A stretch of 25,749 bases of DNA from Dictyoglomaceae bacterium (GCA_026417425.1 JAOADF010000013.1:1-25749), one strand, 5' to 3'. Counted from the first letter of the stretch, positions 1 through 8,415 are shown. Notes: generated by a model from the sequence alone, not told the origin. Program-made: numbers and translations.

Positions 1-7
1 ATAAATC

Positions 8-412
8 ATGAAAGGAATTTATGTATTATTGATGTTTTTAAAAAAAGATGAGGAAATAAAAATTGGATCTCTTGGTAATGTTAGATTTATTAAAGGTTTT
101 TATGCTTATATAGGTTCTTCCCAAAGAAATTTAGAAAAAAGAATTTTAAGACATTTATCTAAAAATAAGAAATTAATTTGGCATATTGATTACTTTCTAA
201 ATTCTCAAAATATAAGGATTCTATCAATTTTCTATAAACATGCTAGAAGGATTGAAGAATGTGAAACTGCAGAAATTTTAAATAAATTTTATTCACATGT
301 AAAAAATTTTGGTTCTTCAGATTGTAAATGTATTTCACATTTATTTTTTATAAATAACCTTAACAATTTTTGGAAAATTCTTAGAGATCTTAATTTCTCT
401 AAATTTACTTAA
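8..412 (+). CDS. DUF123 domain protein (GIY-YIG nuclease-like)
   Basis: This 134-residue protein consists of a single DUF123 domain, a family related to the GIY-YIG endonuclease fold. Visible signatures are GIY at residues 3-5, YIG at 34-36 followed by the basic stretch ending RILRHL (45-50), WHIDYF at 58-63, ECETAE at 84-89 and the Cys-containing FGSSDCKC with SHLFF at 101-114. These match the DUF123 consensus along its length. In archaea and some thermophilic bacteria the domain is found alone or joined to endonuclease III, so a DNA-related role is suspected, but no activity is assigned here. The ATG at 8 is forced because an in-frame TAA lies at 2-4; the ribosome binding site lies outside the window. 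Composition is as A/T-rich as the neighbours, so there is no sign of recent transfer. Confidence 0.85.
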   Translation: MKGIYVLLMFLKKDEEIKIGSLGNVRFIKGFYAYIGSSQRNLEKRILRHLSKNKKLIWHIDYFLNSQNIRILSIFYKHARRIEECETAEILNKFYSHVKNFGSSDCKCISHLFFINNLNNFWKILRDLNFSKFT

Positions 413-424
413 TACTTATAATTC

Positions 425-453
425 TTGACAAAATCTTTTTTTATAATTAAAAA
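425..453 (+). promoter_or_regulatory. Possible promoter of the FmdB-like gene
   Basis: A perfect TTGACA lies at 425-430. At 17-nt spacing the -10 would be TAAAAA (448-453, 4 of 6 matches). A perfect TATAAT at 442-447 is only 11 nt away, too close for a normal sigma-70 promoter. The pairing is therefore uncertain. Confidence 0.35.
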
Positions 454-492
454 TTAATTTTGATTGCAGAAAAATAAGGAGGTGAATCTGAA

Positions 493-714
493 ATGCCAAT
501 CTACGAATATATTTGTATTAATTGTAATGAAAGATATGAGATAATAACTACTTTGGGGGATGAACCTCCAAGGGTATGTCTAAAATGTGGAGGAACCCTT
601 AAAAAAATGTTTTATCCTGTAGGAATTGAATTTAAAGGTTCAGGATTTTACACAACTGATTACAAAAAGAAACCTGAAAAAACCGATAGTGAGAATAATA
701 AAGGGGAGAAATAA
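493..714 (+). CDS. FmdB family zinc ribbon protein
   Basis: This 73-residue protein begins MPIYEYIC, the hallmark of the FmdB/CxxC_CxxC zinc-ribbon family. Two knuckles, C8-x2-C11 and C29-x2-C32, should bind one zinc ion. The aromatic FKGSGFYTTDY segment after the ribbon is also typical, and the C-terminal tail is charged and probably disordered (many K, E, D and N). The family was named after a putative regulator near formamidase genes; its molecular function is not established. The start is well supported by AAGGAGGTGA at 476-485, seven bases before the ATG. It appears to be a single-gene unit ending in a strong hairpin, and it converges on the methyltransferase gene with only 10 bp between stop codons. 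Confidence 0.9.
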   Translation: MPIYEYICINCNERYEIITTLGDEPPRVCLKCGGTLKKMFYPVGIEFKGSGFYTTDYKKKPEKTDSENNKGEK

Positions 715-737
715 ATTCTCCCCTTTATTCCTTTTTT
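697..737. terminator. Shared intrinsic terminator between convergent genes
   Basis: A perfect 14-bp inverted repeat (697-710 with 716-729, 5-nt loop 711-715) is followed on the plus strand by CC and six T residues (732-737). The hairpin contains the fmdB-like stop codon (712-714, mostly in the loop) and the stop codon of the opposite methyltransferase gene (725-727). Plus-strand termination looks strong. Minus-strand termination is plausible, but the U-tract on that side is poor. Confidence 0.85.
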
Positions 738-1486
738 ATACATAGAACAATTAATCGATGAGAAACTATATTATATTTATGACCTTCATAATCACCAATA
801 AATCTTAAAACTTTAAATCCCTCATCCTCTAATAGATTATTTAACTCACTGGCAGTATAAAGATAAATTTTTCTAAAAAATTCCTTAACTTCTCCTGATT
901 CTCTGTTATATACAACTCTTCTTGATATATAATAGCCTGTCTCAGGTTCAAATTTATGTTCTGATAAAAGCACAAATCTATCCATGATATCCCAAGAATA
1001 TGGAATAAAGTGTCTTAATAAAGCCTCTCTATTTTCAATATCTATAAGTAATTTCCCTTGAGGTTTTAATATTTTATAAATTTCTCTTAAAGTTTTTTTA
1101 TCTTCTTTGTATGAATTTAAACCAAAACTGGTATATAAAGATAAAATCACATCAAAGGAATAATTTATCTGATTTAAATCTTTATATTCCATGGTATAAA
1201 ATTCTAAATTTACAAGTTTTTCTTCCATTGCTATTTTCTTTGCAATTTCTAAAAGTTCTAAAGATCTATCCACACCAATAACTTTATAACCTCTCTTTGC
1301 CATTTCTATACTATGCCTTCCAAAACCACATCCCAAATCTAAAATTAGCATGTTCTTTTTCAAGGGAACTACTACTTCTAAAAAATCTACTTCTTTTTTT
1401 GTTCTTTCTGGAGTTAAATGACGAGCTAAGAATTCATAATAAGATCTACTAAAGTACTCATCTCGCCAATCTTTGTTTCTCTCCAT
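725..1486 (-). CDS. Class I SAM-dependent methyltransferase
   Basis: This 253-residue protein has a Rossmann-type methyltransferase core. Motif I is [12 protein letters not shown] (about 48-59), motif II ends in VIGVD where the acidic residue should bind the SAM ribose, and [12 protein letters not shown] with [14 protein letters not shown] supplies the later core strands. The remaining C-terminal part probably covers the active site and sets specificity. It resembles the broad Methyltransf_11/25 group, so the substrate cannot be named. It is the last gene of the surE-to-mnmG cluster. Its ATG lies 29 nt inside the 3' end of mnmG, and no good Shine-Dalgarno is visible, so translation probably depends on coupling. 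It is not RsmG, the 16S methyltransferase often found beside mnmG, because the fold signatures differ. Confidence 0.85.
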   Translation of the reverse strand: MERNKDWRDEYFSRSYYEFLARHLTPERTKKEVDFLEVVVPLKKNMLILDLGCGFGRHSIEMAKRGYKVIGVDRSLELLEIAKKIAMEEKLVNLEFYTMEYKDLNQINYSFDVILSLYTSFGLNSYKEDKKTLREIYKILKPQGKLLIDIENREALLRHFIPYSWDIMDRFVLLSEHKFEPETGYYISRRVVYNRESGEVKEFFRKIYLYTASELNNLLEDEGFKVLRFIGDYEGHKYNIVSHRLIVLCIKKE

Positions 1487-3335
1487 ATCTTTGTCTTAAA
1501 TAATACAAAAGTATTGTTAGATCACCTATATTTACCCCTGGAATTCTTTGAGCTTGTCCAAAAGTTTGAGGTCTAATTTTTAATAGTTTATCCCTTCCCT
1601 CTCGAGAAAGATGAGGAATATTTTCATAATCAAAATCATCAGGAATTTTTAAATCTTCATATTCCTTAAACTCTGCTATTTTCGATAACTCCCTTTGAAT
1701 ATACCCTTCATATTTTATCTCGATCTCTACCACTTCTCTCCAATCTCTTCTTAATTCTCCTCCTAGATTTAATTTATCAAGATCTTCGTAAGTAATTTCA
1801 GGTCTTTTTAAAAGGTTATTTAATGATGTAGAAGATAATAAAGGATTTGTTCCTTTCTCTTTCAAAATTTTATTCAATTCTTCATTGGGAAAAAGGATTG
1901 TCTTAAACAATCTCTTTCTTTCACGAGCTATAGCTTCCATCTTTTCTTGGAAAATTTTCCATTGATCCTCACTTATTAAACCTAATTTATATGCCTTTGG
2001 AGTTAGCCTTTGATCTGCATTATCACATCTTAAAATTAATCTATATTCTGCCCGAGAAGTTAAAATTCTATAAGGTTCATCAACACCTTTAATGACTAAA
2101 TCATCAATCAATACTCCAATATATCCTTCATCTCTTCTTATTATCAAAGGCTCCTTACCTATGAGACTTAAGGCAGCATTAGCCCCTGCTATAATTCCTT
2201 GTGCAGCAGCCTCTTCATATCCTGTCGTTCCGTTAATCTGTCCTGCAAGATAAAGTCCCTTTACCTTCTTAGTTTCTAAGGTTAGCTTTAATTGGTGAGG
2301 ATATACAAAATCATAAGCAATAGCGTATCCAGGACGAATTAACTCTACCTCTTCCATTCCCGGAATAGTTCTTAAAATTTTTAATTGAATCTCTTCAGGA
2401 AGACTTGTATATATCCCTTGAACATAAAGCTCTATAGAATCTTTTCCTTCAGGTTCTAAAAAAACTTGATGGGTCTCATGATTTGGGAACCATATATATT
2501 TTTCCTCAATAGAAGGACAGTATCTTGGTCCCTTCTTAACCATTCCGCCAATTCTTGATGCAGTTAAATGGATATTTGCTAAAACCACATCTCTTGTCTT
2601 TAATGTAGTTCTCGTTAGGTATGAAGGAATTTGCTCTCTATACTCAGGTTTTTCCCAAAAAGAAAAAGAAGGTAAAGATTCATCCCCAGGTTGTGGTGTA
2701 AGCCTATCAAAATCTACAGTTCTTTTGTCTACCCTTGGAGTAGTTCCTGTATTAAATCTTCCCAATTCTAATCCTAATCTTCTCAAAGCATCAGAAAGTC
2801 CAATAGAGGGAAATTCTCCCATTCTTCCTGCAGGTTTTGACCATGTACTAATATGGATCATACCATTCAAAAAAGTTCCTGGAGAAATAACTACTCTCTC
2901 TCCATAGATTTCCTTTCCTGTGGACAATATTACTCCTTTTACTTTGTCATCCTCCACAATAATATTTACGACTTCTCCTTGATAAATATTTAAATTTTTA
3001 TGCTGTTCCAAAAACTGTCTCATTAGTCTTGGATATTCCCATTTATCTACTTGAGCTCTTAAGGCTCTTACTGCAGGTCCCTTTGATGTGTTTAACCATT
3101 TAACTTGAAGCATACTTCTATTTGTTATTCTCCCAATAACTCCCCCTAAGGCGTCCATCTCTAAGATAAGTTGTCCCTTTCCTGGTCCTCCCATAGCAGG
3201 ATTACACGGAAGCCAGGCCAGGGTGTCATAATTCATAGTAATAAGTAAAGTTTTTACTCCTAAGCGAGAAGACGCATAAGCTGCTTCACATCCCGCATGT
3301 CCTCCACCAACTACTATTACATCATACCTTTCCAT
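1458..3335 (-). CDS. mnmG: tRNA uridine-5-carboxymethylaminomethyl modification enzyme MnmG
   Basis: MnmG (GidA) works with the GTPase MnmE to add the carboxymethylaminomethyl group to the wobble uridine (U34) of several tRNAs, using FAD and a folate one-carbon donor. The 625-residue length is standard. The N-terminal FAD-binding motif [12 protein letters not shown] is at about residues 8-19, followed by the family signature [15 protein letters not shown] (42-56). [13 protein letters not shown] later in the chain is the second conserved FAD-site block, and the helical C-terminal domain ends with [16 protein letters not shown], which binds MnmE and tRNA in known structures. The start overlaps the preceding WecA-like gene by 14 nt, indicating one transcript. 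mnmE is not in this window. Confidence 0.97.
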   Translation of the reverse strand: MERYDVIVVGGGHAGCEAAYASSRLGVKTLLITMNYDTLAWLPCNPAMGGPGKGQLILEMDALGGVIGRITNRSMLQVKWLNTSKGPAVRALRAQVDKWEYPRLMRQFLEQHKNLNIYQGEVVNIIVEDDKVKGVILSTGKEIYGERVVISPGTFLNGMIHISTWSKPAGRMGEFPSIGLSDALRRLGLELGRFNTGTTPRVDKRTVDFDRLTPQPGDESLPSFSFWEKPEYREQIPSYLTRTTLKTRDVVLANIHLTASRIGGMVKKGPRYCPSIEEKYIWFPNHETHQVFLEPEGKDSIELYVQGIYTSLPEEIQLKILRTIPGMEEVELIRPGYAIAYDFVYPHQLKLTLETKKVKGLYLAGQINGTTGYEEAAAQGIIAGANAALSLIGKEPLIIRRDEGYIGVLIDDLVIKGVDEPYRILTSRAEYRLILRCDNADQRLTPKAYKLGLISEDQWKIFQEKMEAIARERKRLFKTILFPNEELNKILKEKGTNPLLSSTSLNNLLKRPEITYEDLDKLNLGGELRRDWREVVEIEIKYEGYIQRELSKIAEFKEYEDLKIPDDFDYENIPHLSREGRDKLLKIRPQTFGQAQRIPGVNIGDLTILLYYLRQRYGEKQRLAR

Positions 3336-4344
3336 TTTTACCTACCATTAAAATTCCTAATTTTGCTAATATAAAAATTATTAAGCTTAAAGTACCTATA
3401 AGAATAAGCAATGAAATATCTCTATTGTAATATAAAAGAGACAAAATAATAGCAATCAAACTCATAGATATAGTTATAAGATAAATAAAGCCAATACTTT
3501 GTCTTGTATCCATACCTATTTTTAAGAATCTATGGTGAATATGATCCTTGTCAAATTTCCAAGGAGGTCTTCCTTCAGCTATTCTTCTAACTATCGAAAA
3601 TATTGTATCTAAGATAGGGAATCCTAAAATCATAATAGGAACAAAGAGATTTATCAATGTACTAAACTTTAATACTCCAGTTATGGATATTGCAGAAAGT
3701 AAAAAGCCTAAGAACATAGCTCCTGAATCCCCCATGATTATAGATGCGGGAGGGAAATTGAAAAATAAAAACCCCAATACTCCTCCCAGCATTATGGAAA
3801 GGAAAATTGCAGTTTCCATTCTTTTTAATAAAAGGGCAATAATTAAAAGAGAGAAAGATGATATAGCAGAGACTCCCGCTGCAAGTCCATCTAATCCATC
3901 AATAAAATTCATAGCATTAGTTATACCTAAAAGCCACAAAAAAGAAAAGATATAAGCTAACCACCCAGAAATGATTATATTTGTATAGGGAATCTTAAAG
4001 GATTCTAATCTTATTCCTATAAAAACTGATATCATTACTGCTAAAAATATCAGCCAAAATTTAGGTGCAGGTTTCAACTCTACAAAATCATCAATCAATC
4101 CAATGATAAAGATAAAGCTTCCTCCTAAAAGAATTTTCTCAATAATTATAGTTTTGTTAAAAATAAGGTTCACTAACAAGATAGATAAATAAAAAGCAAT
4201 CCCACCTATCCTGGGAATAGGCTTATTATGAACCTTTCTCTCATTGGGATAATCTAAGACTTTTAATTTAAAAGCTATTTTTTTAACAATTGGAGTTAGA
4301 ATTATTGAAATTATGAGGGAAATAATAAAAGCTATGTATAACAT
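3322..4344 (-). CDS. WecA/TagO-type undecaprenyl-phosphate sugar-phosphate transferase (glycosyltransferase family 4)
   Basis: This integral membrane enzyme of 340 residues should transfer a sugar-1-phosphate, usually GlcNAc-1-P, from a UDP-sugar to undecaprenyl phosphate, starting an envelope polymer. Family motifs are present in order: IPRIGG (43-48), the catalytic DD pair at 85-86, [11 protein letters not shown] (143-153), GDSG (205-208) and DKDHIHHR (265-272). About ten hydrophobic segments span the chain. The HIHHR block and NFIDGLDG point to WecA/TagO rather than MraY, but the donor sugar is not provable. A GTG at 4345-4347 lies directly before the ATG at 4342-4344. AAGGAGAG upstream gives about 8-nt spacing to the ATG and only 5 to the GTG, so I chose the ATG. 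The stop codon of the preceding regulator overlaps this start by one base. Confidence 0.88.
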   Translation of the reverse strand: MLYIAFIISLIISIILTPIVKKIAFKLKVLDYPNERKVHNKPIPRIGGIAFYLSILLVNLIFNKTIIIEKILLGGSFIFIIGLIDDFVELKPAPKFWLIFLAVMISVFIGIRLESFKIPYTNIIISGWLAYIFSFLWLLGITNAMNFIDGLDGLAAGVSAISSFSLLIIALLLKRMETAIFLSIMLGGVLGFLFFNFPPASIIMGDSGAMFLGFLLSAISITGVLKFSTLINLFVPIMILGFPILDTIFSIVRRIAEGRPPWKFDKDHIHHRFLKIGMDTRQSIGFIYLITISMSLIAIILSLLYYNRDISLLILIGTLSLIIFILAKLGILMVGKNGKV

Positions 4345-4943
4345 CACTGTCTCTCCTTTTTATCTCTTAATTCATATGCCAATATAATTGCCTGAGCAAT
4401 TTCCTTCATGGGTTTTCTCTTATCCATACTTGCTTTCTGAATCAATCTAAAAGCTTCATGCTCCTTTAAGCCTTCCATATCCATAAGTAAACCTTTGGCT
4501 CTATCTACTAATTTTCTTGTCTCTAACGCATCTTTTAAATCTTTAATTTCTTCCTTCAATTGTAAAAATTCTTTAAATCTTGCTATTGCTACTTCAATAG
4601 TAGGAAATAAATCGGTTTCTTTAAAAGGTTTTACAAGATAAGCTACCACTCCGACCTCCTTTGCTCTCTCTACTAACTCTCTATCAGAATAGGCAGTCAA
4701 GAAAATAACAGGGGAAATTTCCTCCTCTGTTAGAATCTTAGCAGCTTCTATACCATCCATTCCTGGCATTCTAATATCCATAATAACTACATCAGGTTTT
4801 TCTCTCCTTGCAATGTTTACTGCAGATTGTCCATCAGAAGCTTCACCAATTACTTGGTATCCTTGACTTTCTAAAAGCTCTCTTAAGTCCATTCTAACAA
4901 TAGGTTCATCTTCTGCAATTAAGACTTTTACTGCTCTCTTCAT
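4344..4943 (-). CDS. ANTAR-domain response regulator (AmiR/NasR type)
   Basis: This 199-residue protein has a receiver domain (about 5-120) and a C-terminal ANTAR RNA-binding domain (about 130-190). The receiver carries the acidic pair E11/D12, phospho-acceptor D56 in VVIMDIRMPGMDG, T83 and K105 in VKPF, so it should be phosphorylated. A coiled-coil linker (LKEEIKDLKDALETRKLVDRA) leads to the ANTAR signature AKGLLM, HEAFRLIQKASMDKRKPMKEIA. Proteins of this type act as transcription antiterminators by binding paired hexaloop RNA hairpins upstream of target genes. No histidine kinase is nearby and I could not identify a target hairpin pair in the window. AAGGGGGA upstream supports the ATG. It sits 13 nt after surE and is coupled to the WecA-like gene. 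Confidence 0.93.
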   Translation of the reverse strand: MKRAVKVLIAEDEPIVRMDLRELLESQGYQVIGEASDGQSAVNIARREKPDVVIMDIRMPGMDGIEAAKILTEEEISPVIFLTAYSDRELVERAKEVGVVAYLVKPFKETDLFPTIEVAIARFKEFLQLKEEIKDLKDALETRKLVDRAKGLLMDMEGLKEHEAFRLIQKASMDKRKPMKEIAQAIILAYELRDKKERQ

Positions 4944-4956
4944 TCTTAAATCCCCC

Positions 4957-5712
4957 TTACCTTGTTTTAAAATTATCTCTAAGATTATTTAAAATAGAGT
5001 AGTCAGTCATATCCCATCTGAGGGGAGTTATAGAAATTTTCCCTCTTTTAATTGCTTCTATATCTGATCCTTCTCTGTCACTCTCCTCTAATTCTCCATA
5101 AATCCAATAATACTCCTTTAACCAAGGATCTAATCTTTTTTCTACTCTATTTTTATAATGAAATTTACCTTGATAAGTAAATTCAAATTCTACCTTCTCT
5201 AAGCTTTCCAAAGGTGGAATATTTATATTAAGAAATACTCCGTAAGGAACAAATTTAATAACTGAAGGAATAATTTTTAAAAGAAATTCGCATGCCATTT
5301 CAAAATCCTTTTCTCTTCCCTCAGAAGATACAGAGATTGAAATAGCAGGAATTCCATTAATAGCAGCTTCTCTTGCTCCAGAAACAGTTCCTGAATAAAT
5401 AACATTATTCCCTAAATTATATCCCTTATTTATACCAGAAATAACAATGGTGGGGGGACTAGGTAAAAGAGCATAAAGACCTAAAAGAACACAATCAGCA
5501 GGAGTACCATTACTTGACCATATTTTAATCCCTTCTTTAACAATAACAGGATAGGCTCTTAATGGTTTATGGAAAGTAAGAGCATGACTTCCAGCACTTC
5601 TCTCCTTCTCAGGAAGAACACCATATATTTCTCCAAAAGACTTAAATTTATCAATAATAATTTTTAACGATGGAGCATTTACTCCATCATCATTAGTTAT
5701 AAAGATAATCAT
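4957..5712 (-). CDS. surE: 5'/3'-nucleotidase SurE
   Basis: SurE is a divalent metal-dependent phosphatase that removes phosphate from nucleoside monophosphates and, in some species, short polyphosphates. The 251-residue protein shows the family motifs at the expected positions: NDDG at 7-10 (D8 and D9 bind metal), S39 in KERSAGSHALT, SSNGTPADCV at about 65-73, and SGINKGYNLG with N94 as the further metal ligand, followed by YSGTVSGAREA. It is the first gene of a five-gene minus-strand cluster. The ATG at 5712 is forced because an in-frame TAA lies just upstream; GGAG at 5729-5732 is 16 nt away, a longer spacing than its neighbours have. A promoter is predicted directly upstream. Confidence 0.96.
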   Translation of the reverse strand: MIIFITNDDGVNAPSLKIIIDKFKSFGEIYGVLPEKERSAGSHALTFHKPLRAYPVIVKEGIKIWSSNGTPADCVLLGLYALLPSPPTIVISGINKGYNLGNNVIYSGTVSGAREAAINGIPAISISVSSEGREKDFEMACEFLLKIIPSVIKFVPYGVFLNINIPPLESLEKVEFEFTYQGKFHYKNRVEKRLDPWLKEYYWIYGELEESDREGSDIEAIKRGKISITPLRWDMTDYSILNNLRDNFKTR

Positions 5713-5757
5713 AAATTATATCTCACTTCTCCTTCTAAGAATTATTCAATATATTAT

Positions 5758-5787
5758 ACTATAAAACTTTTTTAGTTTTTCTTTCAA
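5758..5787 (-). promoter_or_regulatory. Predicted promoter of the surE cluster
   Basis: On the minus strand TTGAAA (5787-5782, 5 of 6) and TATAGT (5763-5758, 5 of 6) are separated by 18 nt. This predicts a start near 5751 and a leader of roughly 40 nt before the surE ATG. The -35 hexamer occupies the same six bases as the -35 of the divergent rpsT promoter. Confidence 0.6.
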
Positions 5788-5810
5788 TTTTAAATACATT
5801 ATGGTATAAT
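5782..5810 (+). promoter_or_regulatory. Predicted rpsT promoter (extended -10)
   Basis: TATAAT at 5805-5810 is preceded by TGG, giving a perfect extended -10 element (TGnTATAAT). The -35 position 17 nt upstream is TTTCAA (5782-5787, 3 of 6), which an extended -10 can tolerate. The predicted start is near 5817, about 33 nt before the ATG. Confidence 0.7.
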
Positions 5811-5849
5811 TCCCAAAGTAAATTTAAAAAAATAGAAGGAGAGGGATAT

Positions 5850-6119
5850 ATGGCACATACAAAGTCAGCAATTAAAAGAATTAAGATTAATGAAAGGAAT
5901 AGAATTAGAAACAGATTAAGATTAGGAAGGATTAAGTTTTATACGAAGAAATTTCTCAATCTTATAGAAGAAAATAAAATTGAAGAAGCAAAACAAATTC
6001 TTCCTCAAGTCATTAGTGTTATTGATAAGGCAGCTCAAAAAGGAACTTTACATAAAAATACTGCTGCCAGGAAGAAATCCCATCTTATGAAGCTATTAAA
6101 TAAAAAGTTAGTAAGCTAA
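5850..6119 (+). CDS. rpsT: 30S ribosomal protein S20
   Basis: S20 binds the 5' domain of 16S rRNA early in assembly of the small subunit. The 89-residue protein has the classic start MAHTKSAIKRIKINERNRIRN, and the family C-terminal block KGTLHKNTAARKKSHLMKLLNK at about 65-86. It is highly basic, as expected for an almost wholly helical rRNA-binding protein. AGAAGGAGAGG a few bases upstream supports the ATG. It is a single-gene plus-strand unit between two minus-strand clusters. Its last 12 nt overlap the 3' end of the convergent holA gene, and no convincing terminator is visible between them. Adjacency of rpsT to holA and comEC is common in bacteria. Confidence 0.97.
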   Translation: MAHTKSAIKRIKINERNRIRNRLRLGRIKFYTKKFLNLIEENKIEEAKQILPQVISVIDKAAQKGTLHKNTAARKKSHLMKLLNKKLVS

Positions 6120-7094
6120 GTTCTTATTTAATCTTATTAAAAATTTTTCTAATAATACTCTGGGATTTTTACTTGTAGATTTAATTTCCTGATCTAACTG
6201 CCGCAGAAGAAAATATAACTCAAGAAGTTCTGCGGCAGTAAAATTTACTAAGCTTTGAAAAGTTTTTTTAATCACAAAGGGATGTAAGTCAAGTTTTTCT
6301 TTAATTTCTTCTTCCGAAAATCCTTCTTTTGATAGAGCATAAATTCTTAATAGTTGTCTAAATTGTTTTACTATAATATCTAATATTATCATCGGATGAA
6401 TACCTTCATTCCACAATGTATCTAATCCATTAAGAGCTAAGTATACATCTTTTTTATACAAAGCATCCAAAAAAGTAAAAAATGCTACTTCTCTTGGAGA
6501 AGAAATCTTCTTTAAATCTTCTAATGTAATTTCCCTTTTTTCTCCAATAAAAGAAATAACCTTTTCTAATTCTCTATATAAGATTGCTAAATTATCACCC
6601 CAAGATAATGCTAAAAAATATTGAGCATCAGGATCCAATGAGACATTTAGCTCTTTCAATTTTTCACTTAACCATCTTCTAACTCCATCAGATCTTAGCT
6701 TTGAAAATTCAACAATACTACTATGGGGAATAATTTTTTCTAAATAATTTTTTCTTTTACTTTCCTCTTCTCCATTAGCCATAAAAACAATGCAGGTATT
6801 CATAGGGTTTTTGAAAAGGGAGATAATTCGATCTTTATTTTTTGGTTCTTTTAAACTTTGACAATGTCTTATAACTAATAATTGATTTCCAAAAAGAGGT
6901 GGTGCTTCAAGATATGGGATAATTTCTTTCCAGGTTATATCTTCTCCAAAAAATACATGATAGGATGCATCTTTAAATCTATTTTTTAAAGCATCTAATG
7001 CATCTTCCATTAGGAATTTCTCTTCTCCAATGAAAAGATATACCAAAGGAATCTCTTTTTGTTTTATTAATTTTTTAAATTCCCAATAATTCAT
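6108..7094 (-). CDS. holA: DNA polymerase III subunit delta
   Basis: HolA is the wrench of the clamp loader; it binds and opens the sliding clamp ring so that it can be placed on primed DNA. The 328-residue length is normal. The family signature near the N-terminus is present (PLVYLFIGEEKFLMEDAL, about 16-33), as is the PPLFGNQLLVIRH segment around residues 65-77, the element that contacts the clamp in known structures. The C-terminal collar is recognisable in ILDIIVKQFRQLL and LYFLLRQLDQEIKS. It is the last gene of the 18.5-kb minus-strand run, and its start lies 20 nt inside comEC. The comEA-comEC-holA/rpsT arrangement agrees with the assignment. Confidence 0.93.
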   Translation of the reverse strand: MNYWEFKKLIKQKEIPLVYLFIGEEKFLMEDALDALKNRFKDASYHVFFGEDITWKEIIPYLEAPPLFGNQLLVIRHCQSLKEPKNKDRIISLFKNPMNTCIVFMANGEEESKRKNYLEKIIPHSSIVEFSKLRSDGVRRWLSEKLKELNVSLDPDAQYFLALSWGDNLAILYRELEKVISFIGEKREITLEDLKKISSPREVAFFTFLDALYKKDVYLALNGLDTLWNEGIHPMIILDIIVKQFRQLLRIYALSKEGFSEEEIKEKLDLHPFVIKKTFQSLVNFTAAELLELYFLLRQLDQEIKSTSKNPRVLLEKFLIRLNKNLAY

Positions 7095-8415
7095 TCCTGG
7101 TATTCTTCCAAATAAAAGGAGATAAAATAAGTATTAAACTTAATATCAAACTAATTTTATAATTTATTAAGATAAATTGCAAACCCGATAAAAGTATATT
7201 TAGAAAAAATTCAATAATGGATAACAAGAAAGAAGAAACAGGAAAAATACCTAAGAAAATAAATAAAAATGAAAGAAAAAGGATTATCTGAAAAATTGGT
7301 ATGACAAAGAGATTTCCAATAAAAGATAAAATTGGAATTCTTCCAAAAAAATAAATATTAAAGGGAAGAAGGAAAATAAATAACCATAAAGAAGATCTCC
7401 ACAAATCTTGATAATATTTAGTAATAAAAGGAATTTTAAGAGAAGGAGTTAAAATAAGCCCAAGGGTTGCAAAATAAGATAACTGGAAACTAATATTAAA
7501 AAGATTTAAAGGGGAAAAGATTAAAGAAATTAAACAAACATAGAAAAAAGAATTAATAGAATCTTCTTCCCTTAAAAAGATTTTTGCTAAAATATTAAAA
7601 AAATACATACCCACTGCCCTTAATACAGGAGGCTTATTTCCAATTATAAAAGCATAAAAAAATAATACTAAACTTAAAATAAGCTTTAATCTTTTTGAAT
7701 TTAGAAAAAAAGTAAGAAAACTTATTAATAATGTTATATGGAATCCAGAGATTGCTAAGATATGTGCTGTTCCAGTGTTTATAAAAAGATCTTTAACATT
7801 CTTGGCTAAAACACCACTCTCTCCTAAAATAACAGCTTTCAAAAAGGAAGACACAATAGGTGAACTTAAAGACAACAAGTTTTTTATATAATTTTTTGCC
7901 TTAATTCTTAATAAATCAAAAAAAGATTTATTTTCCCCTAAAATTCTGAAATATTTAATCTTTCCCCATAAGATTACATCTTTTTCCCAAAATTTATAAA
8001 CCTTTTCTCCCTCTATAGGAAACACCTCTAATTCTTCTATTAAAAGAATTTCTCCTATATCTATTTTAAAATCTTTGTTAATTATGAGAAGTATTTTTTC
8101 TCTTTCATTAAATGGTTTAAAAATAACCTCTTTGATTTTTTCCCTTTCTTCTATATCTTCAACGACTCCTTTAACTTTCTCAATCTTAAAACCCGTAAAA
8201 TAACTAAATTCAGGAATTGAAGATTTTGAAAGAAAATACCCTAATAAGAGAAAAAATATAAAAAGAGGTATTAGAAAGGAATATTTCTTTTTAATAAATA
8301 TAAGGGAAAAAATAAAAAAGGTTAAAAGATAAAAAATATTTCCTCCTACTCTTTGAAGGAAAATTCCACAAAAAAAATATATAAAAAAGAAAAAAGATGG
8401 TGGAAGCTTATCCAC
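7075..8415 (-). CDS. comEC: ComEC/Rec2 family competence channel, short form
   Basis: ComEC forms the inner-membrane channel through which one DNA strand enters during transformation. The 446-residue protein has N-terminal membrane helices, a soluble segment (about 65-165) matching the DUF4131/OB-like region, and the Competence domain. The Competence domain begins at the diagnostic INTGTAHILAISGFHITLL (about 208-226) and carries many further helices. Canonical ComEC is about 700-800 residues because a metallo-beta-lactamase-like domain follows; here the chain stops right after the last helices with no such domain. The start is a GTG at 8413-8415, directly after the comEA stop codon and with only a weak ribosome binding site, so translational coupling is likely. 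Its 3' end overlaps holA by 20 nt. Confidence 0.88.
   Translation of the reverse strand: MDKLPPSFFFFIYFFCGIFLQRVGGNIFYLLTFFIFSLIFIKKKYSFLIPLFIFFLLLGYFLSKSSIPEFSYFTGFKIEKVKGVVEDIEEREKIKEVIFKPFNEREKILLIINKDFKIDIGEILLIEELEVFPIEGEKVYKFWEKDVILWGKIKYFRILGENKSFFDLLRIKAKNYIKNLLSLSSPIVSSFLKAVILGESGVLAKNVKDLFINTGTAHILAISGFHITLLISFLTFFLNSKRLKLILSLVLFFYAFIIGNKPPVLRAVGMYFFNILAKIFLREEDSINSFFYVCLISLIFSPLNLFNISFQLSYFATLGLILTPSLKIPFITKYYQDLWRSSLWLFIFLLPFNIYFFGRIPILSFIGNLFVIPIFQIILFLSFLFIFLGIFPVSSFLLSIIEFFLNILLSGLQFILINYKISLILSLILILSPFIWKNTRNELLGI

Noticed and set aside
381..402. 7-bp inverted repeat at the end of the DUF123 gene as a terminator
   Set aside because: It lies inside the coding region and is not followed by a T-run.
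425..447. TTGACA (425-430) and TATAAT (442-447) as one perfect promoter
   Set aside because: The spacer is only 11 nt, far from the 16-18 nt needed; a different -10 was proposed with low confidence.
725..1486. Assignment of the methyltransferase as RsmG
   Set aside because: Motif I is [11 protein letters not shown], unlike the LDVGTGAGxPG type of RsmG, and the rest of the protein does not match.
2725..2907. Small open frames opposite mnmG, clpP, rnfC and other genes
   Set aside because: They are reading-frame shadows of well-identified genes, with no ribosome binding site or domain.
6095..6132. Hairpin between rpsT and holA as a terminator
   Set aside because: The stem (ATTAAATAA/TTATTTAAT) is entirely A-T with a large interrupted loop and would not be stable in a thermophile.
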